Both the position numbers and the translations under genes were made by a program. Positions 1 to 5,422 of a stretch of 5,422 nucleotides of DNA are shown here, in pieces (the first letter of the stretch is position 1; the number at the start of each line of letters is the position of its first letter). Origin of the DNA: Acidobacteriota bacterium (GTDB taxonomy: Bacteria; Acidobacteriota; Vicinamibacteria; Vicinamibacterales; UBA8438); the NCBI GenBank assembly GCA_003533545.1, contig DQEK01000138.1, positions 2,258 to 7,679 of the forward strand. The letters run 5' to 3'. The notes under the pieces were generated by a model. It was not told the origin of the DNA. It searched no databases and saw only the letters and a program-made list of their open reading frames with translations.

Positions 1-270
1 GACACGGGTGAAGAGTTCTGGACCTACGACGCGTTCGCCGCCGTCTGGGGCTCACCCTTTGTCGTCGATGGCAAGGTGCTCTTGGGCGACGAGGACGGCG
101 ACATCGCCGTGCTGCGGGCTGGCAAGGAAATGGAGCTACTGGGCGAGATCAACATGGGTGCAGCGGTCTACAGCACGCCCGTCGTACGAGACGGCGTCAT
201 GTATCTCCTGACCCGTAACCGCCTATGGGCGGTCAAGGCCGGCGCACAGTCGGAACCCATCGGAAATTAA
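1..270 (+). CDS. PQQ-like beta-propeller repeat protein, C-terminal fragment
   Basis: Frame 1 is open from the left edge to a TAA at 268-270 and gives 89 residues, so the N-terminus lies outside the window. An internal GTG at 76 is not needed as a start because the same frame reads through upstream with equally good propeller sequence. Two successive blade-like units are visible. One runs about residues 15-40 (VWGSPFVVDGKVLLGDEDGD) and the other about 56-81 (YSTPVVRDGVMYLLTRNRLW). Each has the 'G/S-P-x-V-x-D-G-x-x-Y/L' strand pattern of PQQ-like quinoprotein or BamB-type propellers. Family members are usually exported; some bind PQQ in a dehydrogenase and others are only scaffolds. Nothing in this C-terminal piece shows a cofactor site, so catalytic activity cannot be judged. 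The gene converges with the GSDH gene 67 bases downstream. The fold call is fairly secure and the function is unknown. Confidence 0.8.
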   Translation, partial: DTGEEFWTYDAFAAVWGSPFVVDGKVLLGDEDGDIAVLRAGKEMELLGEINMGAAVYSTPVVRDGVMYLLTRNRLWAVKAGAQSEPIGN

Positions 271-311
271 GGCACCGTCGGTGTCTCTGGGTTTTAGCTA
301 GCAGCACACCA

Positions 312-329
312 TCACGGTCCGTGACGGAC
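312..329. repeat. Overlapping palindromes in the convergent intergenic gap
   Basis: TCACGGTCCGTGA (312-324) and GTCCGTGACGGAC (317-329) are both perfect inverted repeats with a single central base, and they share their middle arm. As RNA they would form mutually exclusive short hairpins of about 5 bp with 3-base loops. They lie between the ends of two convergent genes, where a bidirectional terminator is expected. However, no run of T follows on either strand, so a typical intrinsic terminator is not supported. A protein-binding palindrome or chance are alternatives. Confidence 0.35.
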
Positions 330-337
330 ACAGGGTC

Positions 338-1534
338 TCACGGGGCGGGCTCGATCCGCAGGAGCGCACCGTCATCCTCGTCCGTCAGCAAGTAAAGGAA
401 TCCGTCTGGGCCTTCGCGCACTTCCCGGATCCGCTGCCTGAGCTCCGTCAGCATCGATTCGCGCCGCAGTTCCTCTGTCTGGTCATTGAACACGACACGC
501 TGCAGGTGCCCCGTACCGGGGATTCCACCCTCACGCAGAGACCCCACGAAGGCGTTACCTTTCCATGCAGGGAATTGGTCGCCGGTGTAGATGGCCAAGC
601 CAGCGACCGCAATGGCCGGCAGCCACACCACGAGCGGGGACTCCATCCCCTCTTGCGTTGGATGTTCGGTGATCCGAGACCCAGGATAATTTCGTCCGAA
701 ACTCACGACTGGCCATCCGTAATTGCGGCCTCGCAAAATGATGTTGATCTCGTCGCCACCGTTGGGGCCATTTTCGTGATTCCAGAGCATTCCCGTTTCG
801 GGGTGAACCATGAGACCCAGCGTATTGCGGTGTCCAAAAGTATAAATTTCTGGCCGATGGCCCGCGTGGTCCGCGAACGGGTTGTCGCTCGGGACGGAAC
901 CATCATCGTTTAGCCGCAGGATCTTGCCGCGCAGACTCGTGGGATCTTGCGCGACAGTCCCCACCCTGCCACCAGTGGACATATAGACCTTCCCGTCACG
1001 TCCGATGGCAACACGACCGTTAAGACCCGAATTACCCTCGTAGCCTTCGGTGACGATGAGATCTCTGACGTCGGTGAGCGTGCCCCCCTCAAGCGTGCCC
1101 CTCGCGAGTGCCGGCGCGCCCATCCCATTTCCGACGGGCTTGGTATAGGTAAGGTAGACCAACTGATTGTCAGCGAACCGGGGATGGGCCGCGACATCCA
1201 TAAGCCCCCCGTTGCCATCGGTCCTGACCTGTGGCACACCAACGATCGGTTGCGGGTCAAGTACTCCGTCACGAATGACACGGAGGCGACCGGGCCGTTC
1301 GGTGACGAGCATCTCACCGTCGGGAAGAAACGCGAGCGCCCATGGGTGCGAGAGCCCTTTGGTCACGACACTGACCCGGATCTTGTGCTGTTCAGCGGTG
1401 TCGAACACCCATGGTCCAGCTCCCAAGGGCGGCACCGGCACACCGATAGCCTGGCTTTGCTCCTGAGCGTGGCTATTCGGGACTGAACAGACCAGCAACA
1501 CCGCGACCAAGCGAACGGAATGTCTAACTCTCAT
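338..1534 (-). CDS. Secreted GSDH-family (PQQ-dependent sugar dehydrogenase-like) protein with altered active site
   Basis: This 398-residue protein has the fold of soluble quinoprotein glucose and aldose sugar dehydrogenases (sGDH, E. coli YliI/Asd), which oxidise sugars with PQQ on a six-bladed propeller in the periplasm. Residues 1-24 form a signal peptide (MRVRH, hydrophobic core, NSHA before QEQ). Family landmarks follow in order: 'HPWALAFLPDG' near 63, 'GGLMDVAAHP' near 109, 'GKILRLNDDG' near 203, 'YTFGHRN' at 231-237, 'NGPNGGDEIN' near 255, 'RNYGWP' near 270 and 'RIREVREGPDG' at 368-378. Arg236, Asn237, Arg368 and Arg370 match PQQ-contacting positions of sGDH. The catalytic His144 equivalent is Gly170 and the Gln76 equivalent is Asn108, so dehydrogenase activity is doubtful. 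ATG at 1534 is preferred over an in-frame GTG at 1549, because GGAGG lies 5 bases before the ATG and inside the longer reading. The CMD-like gene ends 81 bases upstream in the same direction. The family call is secure; substrate and activity are unknown. Confidence 0.88.
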   Translation of the reverse strand: MRVRHSVRLVAVLLVCSVPNSHAQEQSQAIGVPVPPLGAGPWVFDTAEQHKIRVSVVTKGLSHPWALAFLPDGEMLVTERPGRLRVIRDGVLDPQPIVGVPQVRTDGNGGLMDVAAHPRFADNQLVYLTYTKPVGNGMGAPALARGTLEGGTLTDVRDLIVTEGYEGNSGLNGRVAIGRDGKVYMSTGGRVGTVAQDPTSLRGKILRLNDDGSVPSDNPFADHAGHRPEIYTFGHRNTLGLMVHPETGMLWNHENGPNGGDEINIILRGRNYGWPVVSFGRNYPGSRITEHPTQEGMESPLVVWLPAIAVAGLAIYTGDQFPAWKGNAFVGSLREGGIPGTGHLQRVVFNDQTEELRRESMLTELRQRIREVREGPDGFLYLLTDEDDGALLRIEPAP

Positions 1535-1537
1535 GCG

Positions 1538-1544
1538 AACCTCC
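1538..1544 (-). promoter_or_regulatory. Shine-Dalgarno site that sets the GSDH start
   Basis: On the minus strand GGAGGTT lies at 1544-1538, with 5 bases between GGAGG and the ATG at 1534. The alternative in-frame GTG at 1549 is upstream of this site and has no comparable purine-rich sequence before it. The ATG is therefore the likely start, and it gives a compact signal peptide beginning MRVRH. Confidence 0.75.
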
Positions 1545-1615
1545 AGCACAAACCAAACCGGGACGGAAATTCACCATTGCCCATACTGTAACGGGGAGCC
1601 TCATCCTCTTGGACC

Positions 1616-2803
1616 TTACGGCAGCGGGAGAAGTGCTTGACGCCCCTCAGGCAGACGCTGGTCAAACGCCGCCAACACGGCGGCATCCGCCGCATGAGCC
1701 CCCATCAAGCCGACGACATCCACCAAGTCCTGTTCGCCGAACGCGCGCACCGCGCGCGCGTAGGTCTCCGCATCGACGTTGTGATCGTCGAACAGCTCGC
1801 GTGCAAATGCGATGAGGGCGGCGTCCTTCTCGCCGACGGCCGTCAACGGCCGACGGTGGCGAACGACCTCGATCAGTTCTGGCTCCAAACCAACTTCCAA
1901 AGCTCTGGGCTCATGCGCGGTCCAGTCGTACTGCGAATCGTGGGCTCTCGCCGTCACCAGGATCGCCAAGTGCATCAGCCGGGGACCAACCCTAGATGCC
2001 AGCGACTGCAGCCCCGCTCCGTAGCTTCGGATATGCCCCGGACCGATCCCCGATGGAGACAACATGCGGCCGTAGAGCTCTGATACCGACGTCTGGCTCT
2101 CCTGGCTCTGAAGGAGCAACCGACTCCTCGAATCTGGGTAGATGTCGTTCGAATGCGTGAACGGTAACGGGAGGGACTGCCGCCAACCTACCGGCATCTG
2201 CTGATTGAACGCCGTGAGCGTCGCCGCGGTCGAAGCATAGCGGCCCATCACATCGATGACATCGACGAGATTGGTCTTCCCCAGCAATGCCAGCGCCCGC
2301 GCGTAGGTGTCGGCACCGAGTTGCCGTGTGCCGAACAACTCACGACCGACCTCGATGATGATCGCGTCTCGGTCGCCCAATTCGTTGAGCGGCCGCCGGT
2401 GCCTCACAATGTCGATGATTCCGGCGTCAAGCCCAACAGCAAGCGCCTCGAGTTCGTGGAGGGCCCACTCGTACGGCTGGTCGTATTCCCGCGCCGTCGC
2501 CAAAATCGTTAACTCGGTCAACGAACGTCCCATCGGAGCGGCCCACCGAAGGTTGGTCCCAGACCCATGAAATCTCAGGGCTGCCGCGCCCATGAGGGGC
2601 CCGGCCAAGCGCTTGGCTCGAACTGCCGCATCGTACGTCGCTCGCCGCTCAACATCGAGTTCAGACCGTTCGATCGGTGGAAGGCGACTTCGAGAATCCG
2701 GGTGGACGTCTTCGGGCAGCTGGCCGGCGTGAACGACCTGGAGTCCCGTCAGAATGGACCCAGCCCACACAAGTACGACCGCCGTCTGTACGCATCGCCT
2801 CAT
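1616..2803 (-). CDS. Secreted tandem carboxymuconolactone decarboxylase-like (AhpD-fold) protein
   Basis: The 395-residue product begins with a signal peptide (MRRC, hydrophobic stretch to about residue 24, likely cleavage after VHA at 26). It then carries two homologous units at about residues 35-214 and 223-395. Each unit opens with PDSRSRL, has a helical core with 'LTILATAREYDQPYEWALHE' (unit 1) or 'ARAHDSQYDWTAHE' (unit 2), then 'VRHRRPL', 'RELF', 'TYARA', 'LVDV' and a closing LPLP. This is the pattern of the CMD family, whose single-domain members are gamma-carboxymuconolactone decarboxylases or AhpD-type peroxidase reductants. The only cysteine is Cys4 in the signal peptide, so the AhpD CxxC redox chemistry is absent. 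The conserved E/D-W-x-x-H-E motif is the best candidate active or ligand site. Most CMD proteins are about 110-190 residues and cytoplasmic, so a duplicated, exported form is unusual. The ATG at 2803 follows AAGGAGG by 4 bases. It probably lies upstream of the GSDH gene in one transcript. Reaction unknown. Confidence 0.85.
   Translation of the reverse strand: MRRCVQTAVVLVWAGSILTGLQVVHAGQLPEDVHPDSRSRLPPIERSELDVERRATYDAAVRAKRLAGPLMGAAALRFHGSGTNLRWAAPMGRSLTELTILATAREYDQPYEWALHELEALAVGLDAGIIDIVRHRRPLNELGDRDAIIIEVGRELFGTRQLGADTYARALALLGKTNLVDVIDVMGRYASTAATLTAFNQQMPVGWRQSLPLPFTHSNDIYPDSRSRLLLQSQESQTSVSELYGRMLSPSGIGPGHIRSYGAGLQSLASRVGPRLMHLAILVTARAHDSQYDWTAHEPRALEVGLEPELIEVVRHRRPLTAVGEKDAALIAFARELFDDHNVDAETYARAVRAFGEQDLVDVVGLMGAHAADAAVLAAFDQRLPEGRQALLPLP
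1619..2137 (-). repeat. CMD-like unit 2 of internal duplication
   Basis: Residues 223-395 form the C-terminal copy. From 276 to 395 it aligns to residues 95-214 of unit 1 over 120 positions with no gap, and about 59 are identical by hand count. Its motifs are YDWTAHE, VRHRRPL, RELF, TYARA, LVDV and the final LPLP. The spacer between PDSRSRL and the core is 7 residues shorter than in unit 1. Confidence 0.85.
2162..2701 (-). repeat. CMD-like unit 1 of internal duplication
   Basis: Residues 35-214 form the N-terminal copy, running from PDSRSRL to LPLP. Its core carries YEWALHE at 111-117, VRHRRPL at 133-139, RELF at 154-157, TYARA at 166-170 and LVDV at 179-182. It is joined to unit 2 by a short linker (FTHSNDIY). 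Confidence 0.85.
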
Positions 2804-2807
2804 CCCG

Positions 2808-2814
2808 CCTCCTT
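2808..2814 (-). promoter_or_regulatory. Strong Shine-Dalgarno site of the CMD-like gene
   Basis: AAGGAGG on the minus strand at 2814-2808 lies 4 bases before the ATG at 2803. It is a near-perfect match to the anti-SD sequence and fixes the start that yields an intact signal peptide. Confidence 0.75.
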
Positions 2815-2861
2815 GTGTGCTGAAGGGTGCTATTGCGCTCTATTCTATGTGGGTCTTCGTG

Positions 2862-2888
2862 GCAATCGCGAGGGGACTGCCCGATTGC
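2862..2888. repeat. 7-bp inverted repeat between DinB and CMD-like genes
   Basis: GCAATCG at 2862-2868 pairs with CGATTGC at 2882-2888 across a 13-base loop. It sits 38 bases past the DinB stop and 58 bases before the CMD-like start. No T-run follows in the direction of transcription, so it is not a clear terminator. It could be an operator, an RNA hairpin in the CMD leader, or chance. Confidence 0.3.
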
Positions 2889-2926
2889 GGTAAAAGGCTG
2901 GGCGATTCATCAGCGTAGCATTGGGG

Positions 2927-3511
2927 TCATGATTCGCACGCCGGTGAAGCACCCCACCCGCTCTGCTCACCGACATCGCGTACTTGGCGCGCCTGCCACA
3001 TGTGTCGACGCTCATGAGCGGCTATCATCGCGAACGCTATTCCTAAGCTGAACCTAACAAGGGGCATCACCGGTGAGCGCACCGTAGCTCGCCTCAGGTC
3101 GATAGCTCGGGCCCCCTGCAGTCGTGCCGCGATCTCGTCCTGGCAAGACAGGAACGCATTCAGCGTCTCTGACAATTGCAATTGGACTGACTGAGGCCGA
3201 AATACTTTCGGCGCTGTAAACCTCCGCTTCACTGGCGGTTCCATGGATTGCACGAACCACATCTGCAACCGGCCGTAGCGATGCGGGCCCGGTCCAAGGC
3301 ACCGCTGGCGCCTGGCCTGCTCAATGGATTCGTCCAGCCTGGGTAGATAAGCTCGGGCCGTCACGTTCAGGTGTTCAAGACACTGCCCGATGGACCACGC
3401 AGCGGACTCCCGGCGCCAATTGAATGCCGACTGTGACAATCCGGAAATCAGTGTGTTGGCATCCGATTTAATGAGTCTGAACTGTCGGCCCAAGTTTTCA
3501 AGTTCGTCCAT
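2927..3511 (-). CDS. DinB-family (DinB_2) putative metal-binding protein
   Basis: The 194-residue protein is typical in length for the DinB/YfiT-like four-helix-bundle family. Members bind a divalent metal through three histidines; some are bacillithiol or mycothiol-dependent transferases, most are uncharacterised. Visible motifs are 'LSQSAFNWR' near 25-33, 'AAWSIGQCLEHLN' at 37-49, 'RFTAPKVFRPQS' near 97-108 and 'AAHERRHMWQA' at 164-174. His47, His166 and His170 form the expected metal triad, so the protein looks intact. No signal peptide is seen, so it is probably cytoplasmic. The ATG at 3511 (MDELENL) is chosen; an in-frame GTG at 3520 would add three residues (first codon plus Gly-Thr). 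Neither start has a good Shine-Dalgarno site, so the exact start is uncertain. It lies 102 bases after the propeller protein's stop and 123 bases before the CMD-like gene, with no functional link evident. Family call secure; thiol or substrate unknown. Confidence 0.85.
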   Translation of the reverse strand: MDELENLGRQFRLIKSDANTLISGLSQSAFNWRRESAAWSIGQCLEHLNVTARAYLPRLDESIEQARRQRCLGPGPHRYGRLQMWFVQSMEPPVKRRFTAPKVFRPQSVQLQLSETLNAFLSCQDEIAARLQGARAIDLRRATVRSPVMPLVRFSLGIAFAMIAAHERRHMWQARQVRDVGEQSGWGASPACES

Positions 3512-3585
3512 CGTGCCCACGGGTTCATAAACGTCGTCGGGTAAAGGTGGCTTAGTGGCACAGCCGAGTGCACCGGGTGCCAGCT

Positions 3586-3602
3586 ACCAGCCTGGTGACC
3601 AG
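3586..3602. repeat. Alternating inverted repeats downstream of the propeller gene
   Basis: ACCAG (3586-3590), CTGGT (3592-3596) and ACCAG (3598-3602) follow one another with single-base spacers. The centre can pair with either flank, giving two competing hairpins with only about 4 bp of stem. The set starts 12 bases past the propeller gene's stop in the direction of transcription. No T-run follows, so terminator function is weakly supported. Confidence 0.3.
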
Positions 3603-3613
3603 CGCGGTGTGGG

Positions 3614-5422
3614 TCAGGGAACGGGAACCCGGTCCTTCAGTTCCTCGAACCAGTTAAAGACAGCTACCAAGTTAAGAGGAGCAAAAGTGTCGTCCGACTG
3701 TGTGCCGGTACGTTGCGTCATCAAGAAACGAGTGCCGTCTGGCGCAAGGTCAAACAGGGGGCGGACGGGACGAGTCGTTTCATAGCGCCCTTGGAACACA
3801 AGCCGTGGATTCCCGGCGTCGAAGGTGACGTCAGTTGTGATTGGCACCGCCAGGACCGAATCGCCAGTCGAGTAAAACAACTCGCGCCCATCTGGCGACC
3901 ATAGCGGATGGACTCCTCCTTGTGCGGACACCTTCCATTTCCCACCACCCACGTCTGGAAATGGTCGAACATACACATTCGCCGTACCGTCCTCGTTAGA
4001 TTCATACGCAATCCATCGACCATCCGGCGACACTCGAGGCCGTGTTTCCGAAAATTCAGTCTCAAACAACGGGGCCACGGCCTGGTCATCTCCAGACAAC
4101 GTATACAAGTCGCCATTACCGCTAGCAAAGATGAGGTCCGCACCATCGGCGGACCAGGTGAACCCTATTTGACTAGCATCGCTCTCCCCTACGCGTTCGA
4201 CCTCACCTGTGCCATCCGCGTTTTTCATATACAGATTCCCCGAACCATTCCTAGCCGAGGACCACACAACCCGCGCCCCATCGGGAGTCCAAAAAGGGCA
4301 GCAATCCGCTGAATCATGAAATGTAAACTGACTAAAGTTATTTCGAGAAATGTCGTACGTAAAGATGTCGCTGTTCCCGTCAGGGTCCCGCACCTGAATC
4401 GCCATGCGTGACCCATCAGGAGACAGGCGTGGCGAGGCGTAACGACCAGGTTCCGCCGGCAACAATTCTTTGTTACCCTCCTGGTCCACCCAGACCAAAT
4501 CCAATCCAGCGGCCCCGCCCGTTGTTCCGCTCACATAGACCAACGCCCCATCTTGGGCGATGTCGAAGTTTGCCTCACCTCCAGCCCCCATCAAGACTTC
4601 CTCAATCACAGGAATGGGTTCAGTCGTGACCGTGAGGGTGCCCAGGTCGAACCCGACGGCTCGTAGTGTGCCGCCTACGCCGTACACAATATGCCCGGTG
4701 GGCACATAACGTGCGCTACTCCCTCCAGGAAACAGCACGTCGTACTCCCCAGTCTGCAGGGACAGCACCGCAACCTGCGCATTCTCAAGAGGACCATTCG
4801 TGCGTATGGTGAACAGTACGGATTCTCCACCGGGAAGAATTTCCGGCCATAGATGATCCCGTTCGCCCTGTTCGGGATCAGGAACGGTTAACGTTTCGAC
4901 GTCACCGCCTCCGACACCCACACGTAGCAGACCACTCTCGGGATTCCCTGTGGCGAACACAATCGTGTCGTCCGAGCCCCAACTTGCCCCACGCGGTCCA
5001 CCCGGAATGTCAGTGATCGTCACAGGTGGCCCACCCAGGATCGATACACGCTGCAGGGACCTGTTGCCATCGAAAAATCCCACACGAGTACCGTCAGGGG
5101 AAATAAAGGGATTCCGAGGGTCCAGGCTCAGGCCAGTCAGTGGAGTCGCCTCGAACTCATCCAAGGAACGCACAAAAAGGTGGCTCTGCCCATCAAATAA
5201 CCCTCGATACACCATGCGAGTTCCATCAGGTGTGAGGGCGACATTAATGTTGAAAATGGCCTCTAACGGTTCCGATGGTGGAGGGGTCAGGCTTGCCCGT
5301 GCGACGCCAGGGGCTGGAACAGCGGGTGGTTGAAGGAGAAGAAATGACGCACCGGCAGTGAGAAGGACGCCCAGCACACCGACACCGAGGGCAATTTTCG
5401 GCCGTTGCCAGAACTGCAATGG
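3614..5422 (-). CDS. Membrane-anchored TolB/WD40-like propeller protein, probably C-terminal half of a Ser/Thr kinase (partial)
   Basis: The reading frame is still open at the right edge (602 codons visible). The TTG at 5419 is therefore probably not the start, and the N-terminus is missing. Numbering from that codon, 'FWQRPKIALGVG' leads into one transmembrane helix (about 9-29) and a Pro/Ala-rich linker (30-52). A propeller of PD40-type blades follows, with 'TPDGTR' at 63, 'SPDGTR' at 107, 'SPDGSR' at 333, 'TPDGAR' at 378, 'SPDGRW' at 464, 'SPDGRE' at 508 and 'APDGTR' at 559. Less canonical blades lie near 147, 195 and 422. The tail reads 'NLVAVFNWFEELKDRVPVP'. In Acidobacteriota and related phyla, this order of WQRP linker, TM helix, propeller and NWFEELK tail commonly follows a PknB-like kinase domain, so a receptor kinase with an outward sensor propeller is likely. 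A propeller fused to a winged-helix regulator is the main alternative. Two adjacent cysteines at 373-374 are the only ones seen. The kinase domain itself is inferred, not seen. Confidence 0.8.
   Translation of the reverse strand, partial: PLQFWQRPKIALGVGVLGVLLTAGASFLLLQPPAVPAPGVARASLTPPPSEPLEAIFNINVALTPDGTRMVYRGLFDGQSHLFVRSLDEFEATPLTGLSLDPRNPFISPDGTRVGFFDGNRSLQRVSILGGPPVTITDIPGGPRGASWGSDDTIVFATGNPESGLLRVGVGGGDVETLTVPDPEQGERDHLWPEILPGGESVLFTIRTNGPLENAQVAVLSLQTGEYDVLFPGGSSARYVPTGHIVYGVGGTLRAVGFDLGTLTVTTEPIPVIEEVLMGAGGEANFDIAQDGALVYVSGTTGGAAGLDLVWVDQEGNKELLPAEPGRYASPRLSPDGSRMAIQVRDPDGNSDIFTYDISRNNFSQFTFHDSADCCPFWTPDGARVVWSSARNGSGNLYMKNADGTGEVERVGESDASQIGFTWSADGADLIFASGNGDLYTLSGDDQAVAPLFETEFSETRPRVSPDGRWIAYESNEDGTANVYVRPFPDVGGGKWKVSAQGGVHPLWSPDGRELFYSTGDSVLAVPITTDVTFDAGNPRLVFQGRYETTRPVRPLFDLAPDGTRFLMTQRTGTQSDDTFAPLNLVAVFNWFEELKDRVPVP

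Noticed and set aside
8..211. Second plus-strand frame overlapping the PQQ-like propeller fragment
   Set aside because: The frame starting at position 1 gives clear propeller blades; this one gives a Ser/Arg/Thr-rich translation typical of an off-frame reading.
947..1486. Long plus-strand open frame (179 codons) opposite the GSDH gene
   Set aside because: It is antisense to a gene with clear family motifs, its translation has no recognisable domain, and it has no supporting ribosome binding site.
1741..1761. Alternating CG-rich tract that might form Z-DNA
   Set aside because: It lies inside the second CMD-like unit and encodes the conserved TYARAVRAF segment, so codon choice in a GC-rich gene explains it.
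1831..1859. Palindromic GACGGCCGTC and repeated GGCCG motifs
   Set aside because: It is within the coding sequence for the conserved VRHRRPLTAVGE segment, with no sign of a separate role.
2842..2865. Candidate promoter for the CMD-like gene (minus strand TTGCCA at 2865-2860 and TAGAAT at 2847-2842)
   Set aside because: Each hexamer matches consensus at five of six positions, but the spacer is only 12 bases, too short for a sigma-70 promoter.
3908..4312. Plus-strand open frame (134 codons) opposite the propeller gene
   Set aside because: It is an antisense shadow of the PD40-repeat coding sequence, with a low-complexity translation and no family resemblance.

Overview
The window looks like chromosomal DNA of moderately high GC from a Gram-negative soil or marine bacterium. 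The best guess is Acidobacteriota, or a similar phylum such as Gemmatimonadota. That guess rests on gene style: a membrane-anchored WD40/TolB-type propeller following a 'WQRP' linker and ending in a 'NWFEELK..VP' tail (the C-terminal half of many acidobacterial Ser/Thr kinases), a DinB_2 protein with a 'HERRHMWQA' motif, and secreted quinoprotein-like propellers. The assignment is inference from remembered family features, not from a search. No phage, IS, CRISPR, tRNA or rRNA signal was seen.

Layout. Positions 1-270 (+) hold the last 89 codons of a PQQ-like (BamB/quinoprotein-type) beta-propeller protein cut by the left edge. Everything else is on the minus strand. In order of transcription these are: the C-terminal 602 residues of a kinase-type TolB-like propeller protein cut by the right edge (5422-3614); a DinB-family protein (3511-2927); a secreted, cysteine-free protein made of two tandem carboxymuconolactone-decarboxylase-like (CMD/AhpD-fold) units (2803-1616); and a secreted GSDH-family 'PQQ-dependent sugar dehydrogenase' (1534-338). 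The first and last genes converge on a 67-base gap that carries two overlapping palindromes.

How the genes may relate. The CMD-like and GSDH genes share direction, signal peptides, strong Shine-Dalgarno sites and an 81-base gap, so they are plausible operon partners acting in the periplasm. The DinB protein is predicted to be cytoplasmic and the propeller protein membrane-anchored. Gaps of about 100-120 bases separate these from their neighbours, so co-transcription there is uncertain.

The most interesting points are two. The GSDH protein keeps the PQQ-anchoring arginines but lacks the catalytic histidine and glutamine of the characterised enzymes. The CMD protein is an exported internal duplication with about 49% identity between halves and no redox cysteines. 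No wholly new system is evident; the rest is ordinary chromosomal content.
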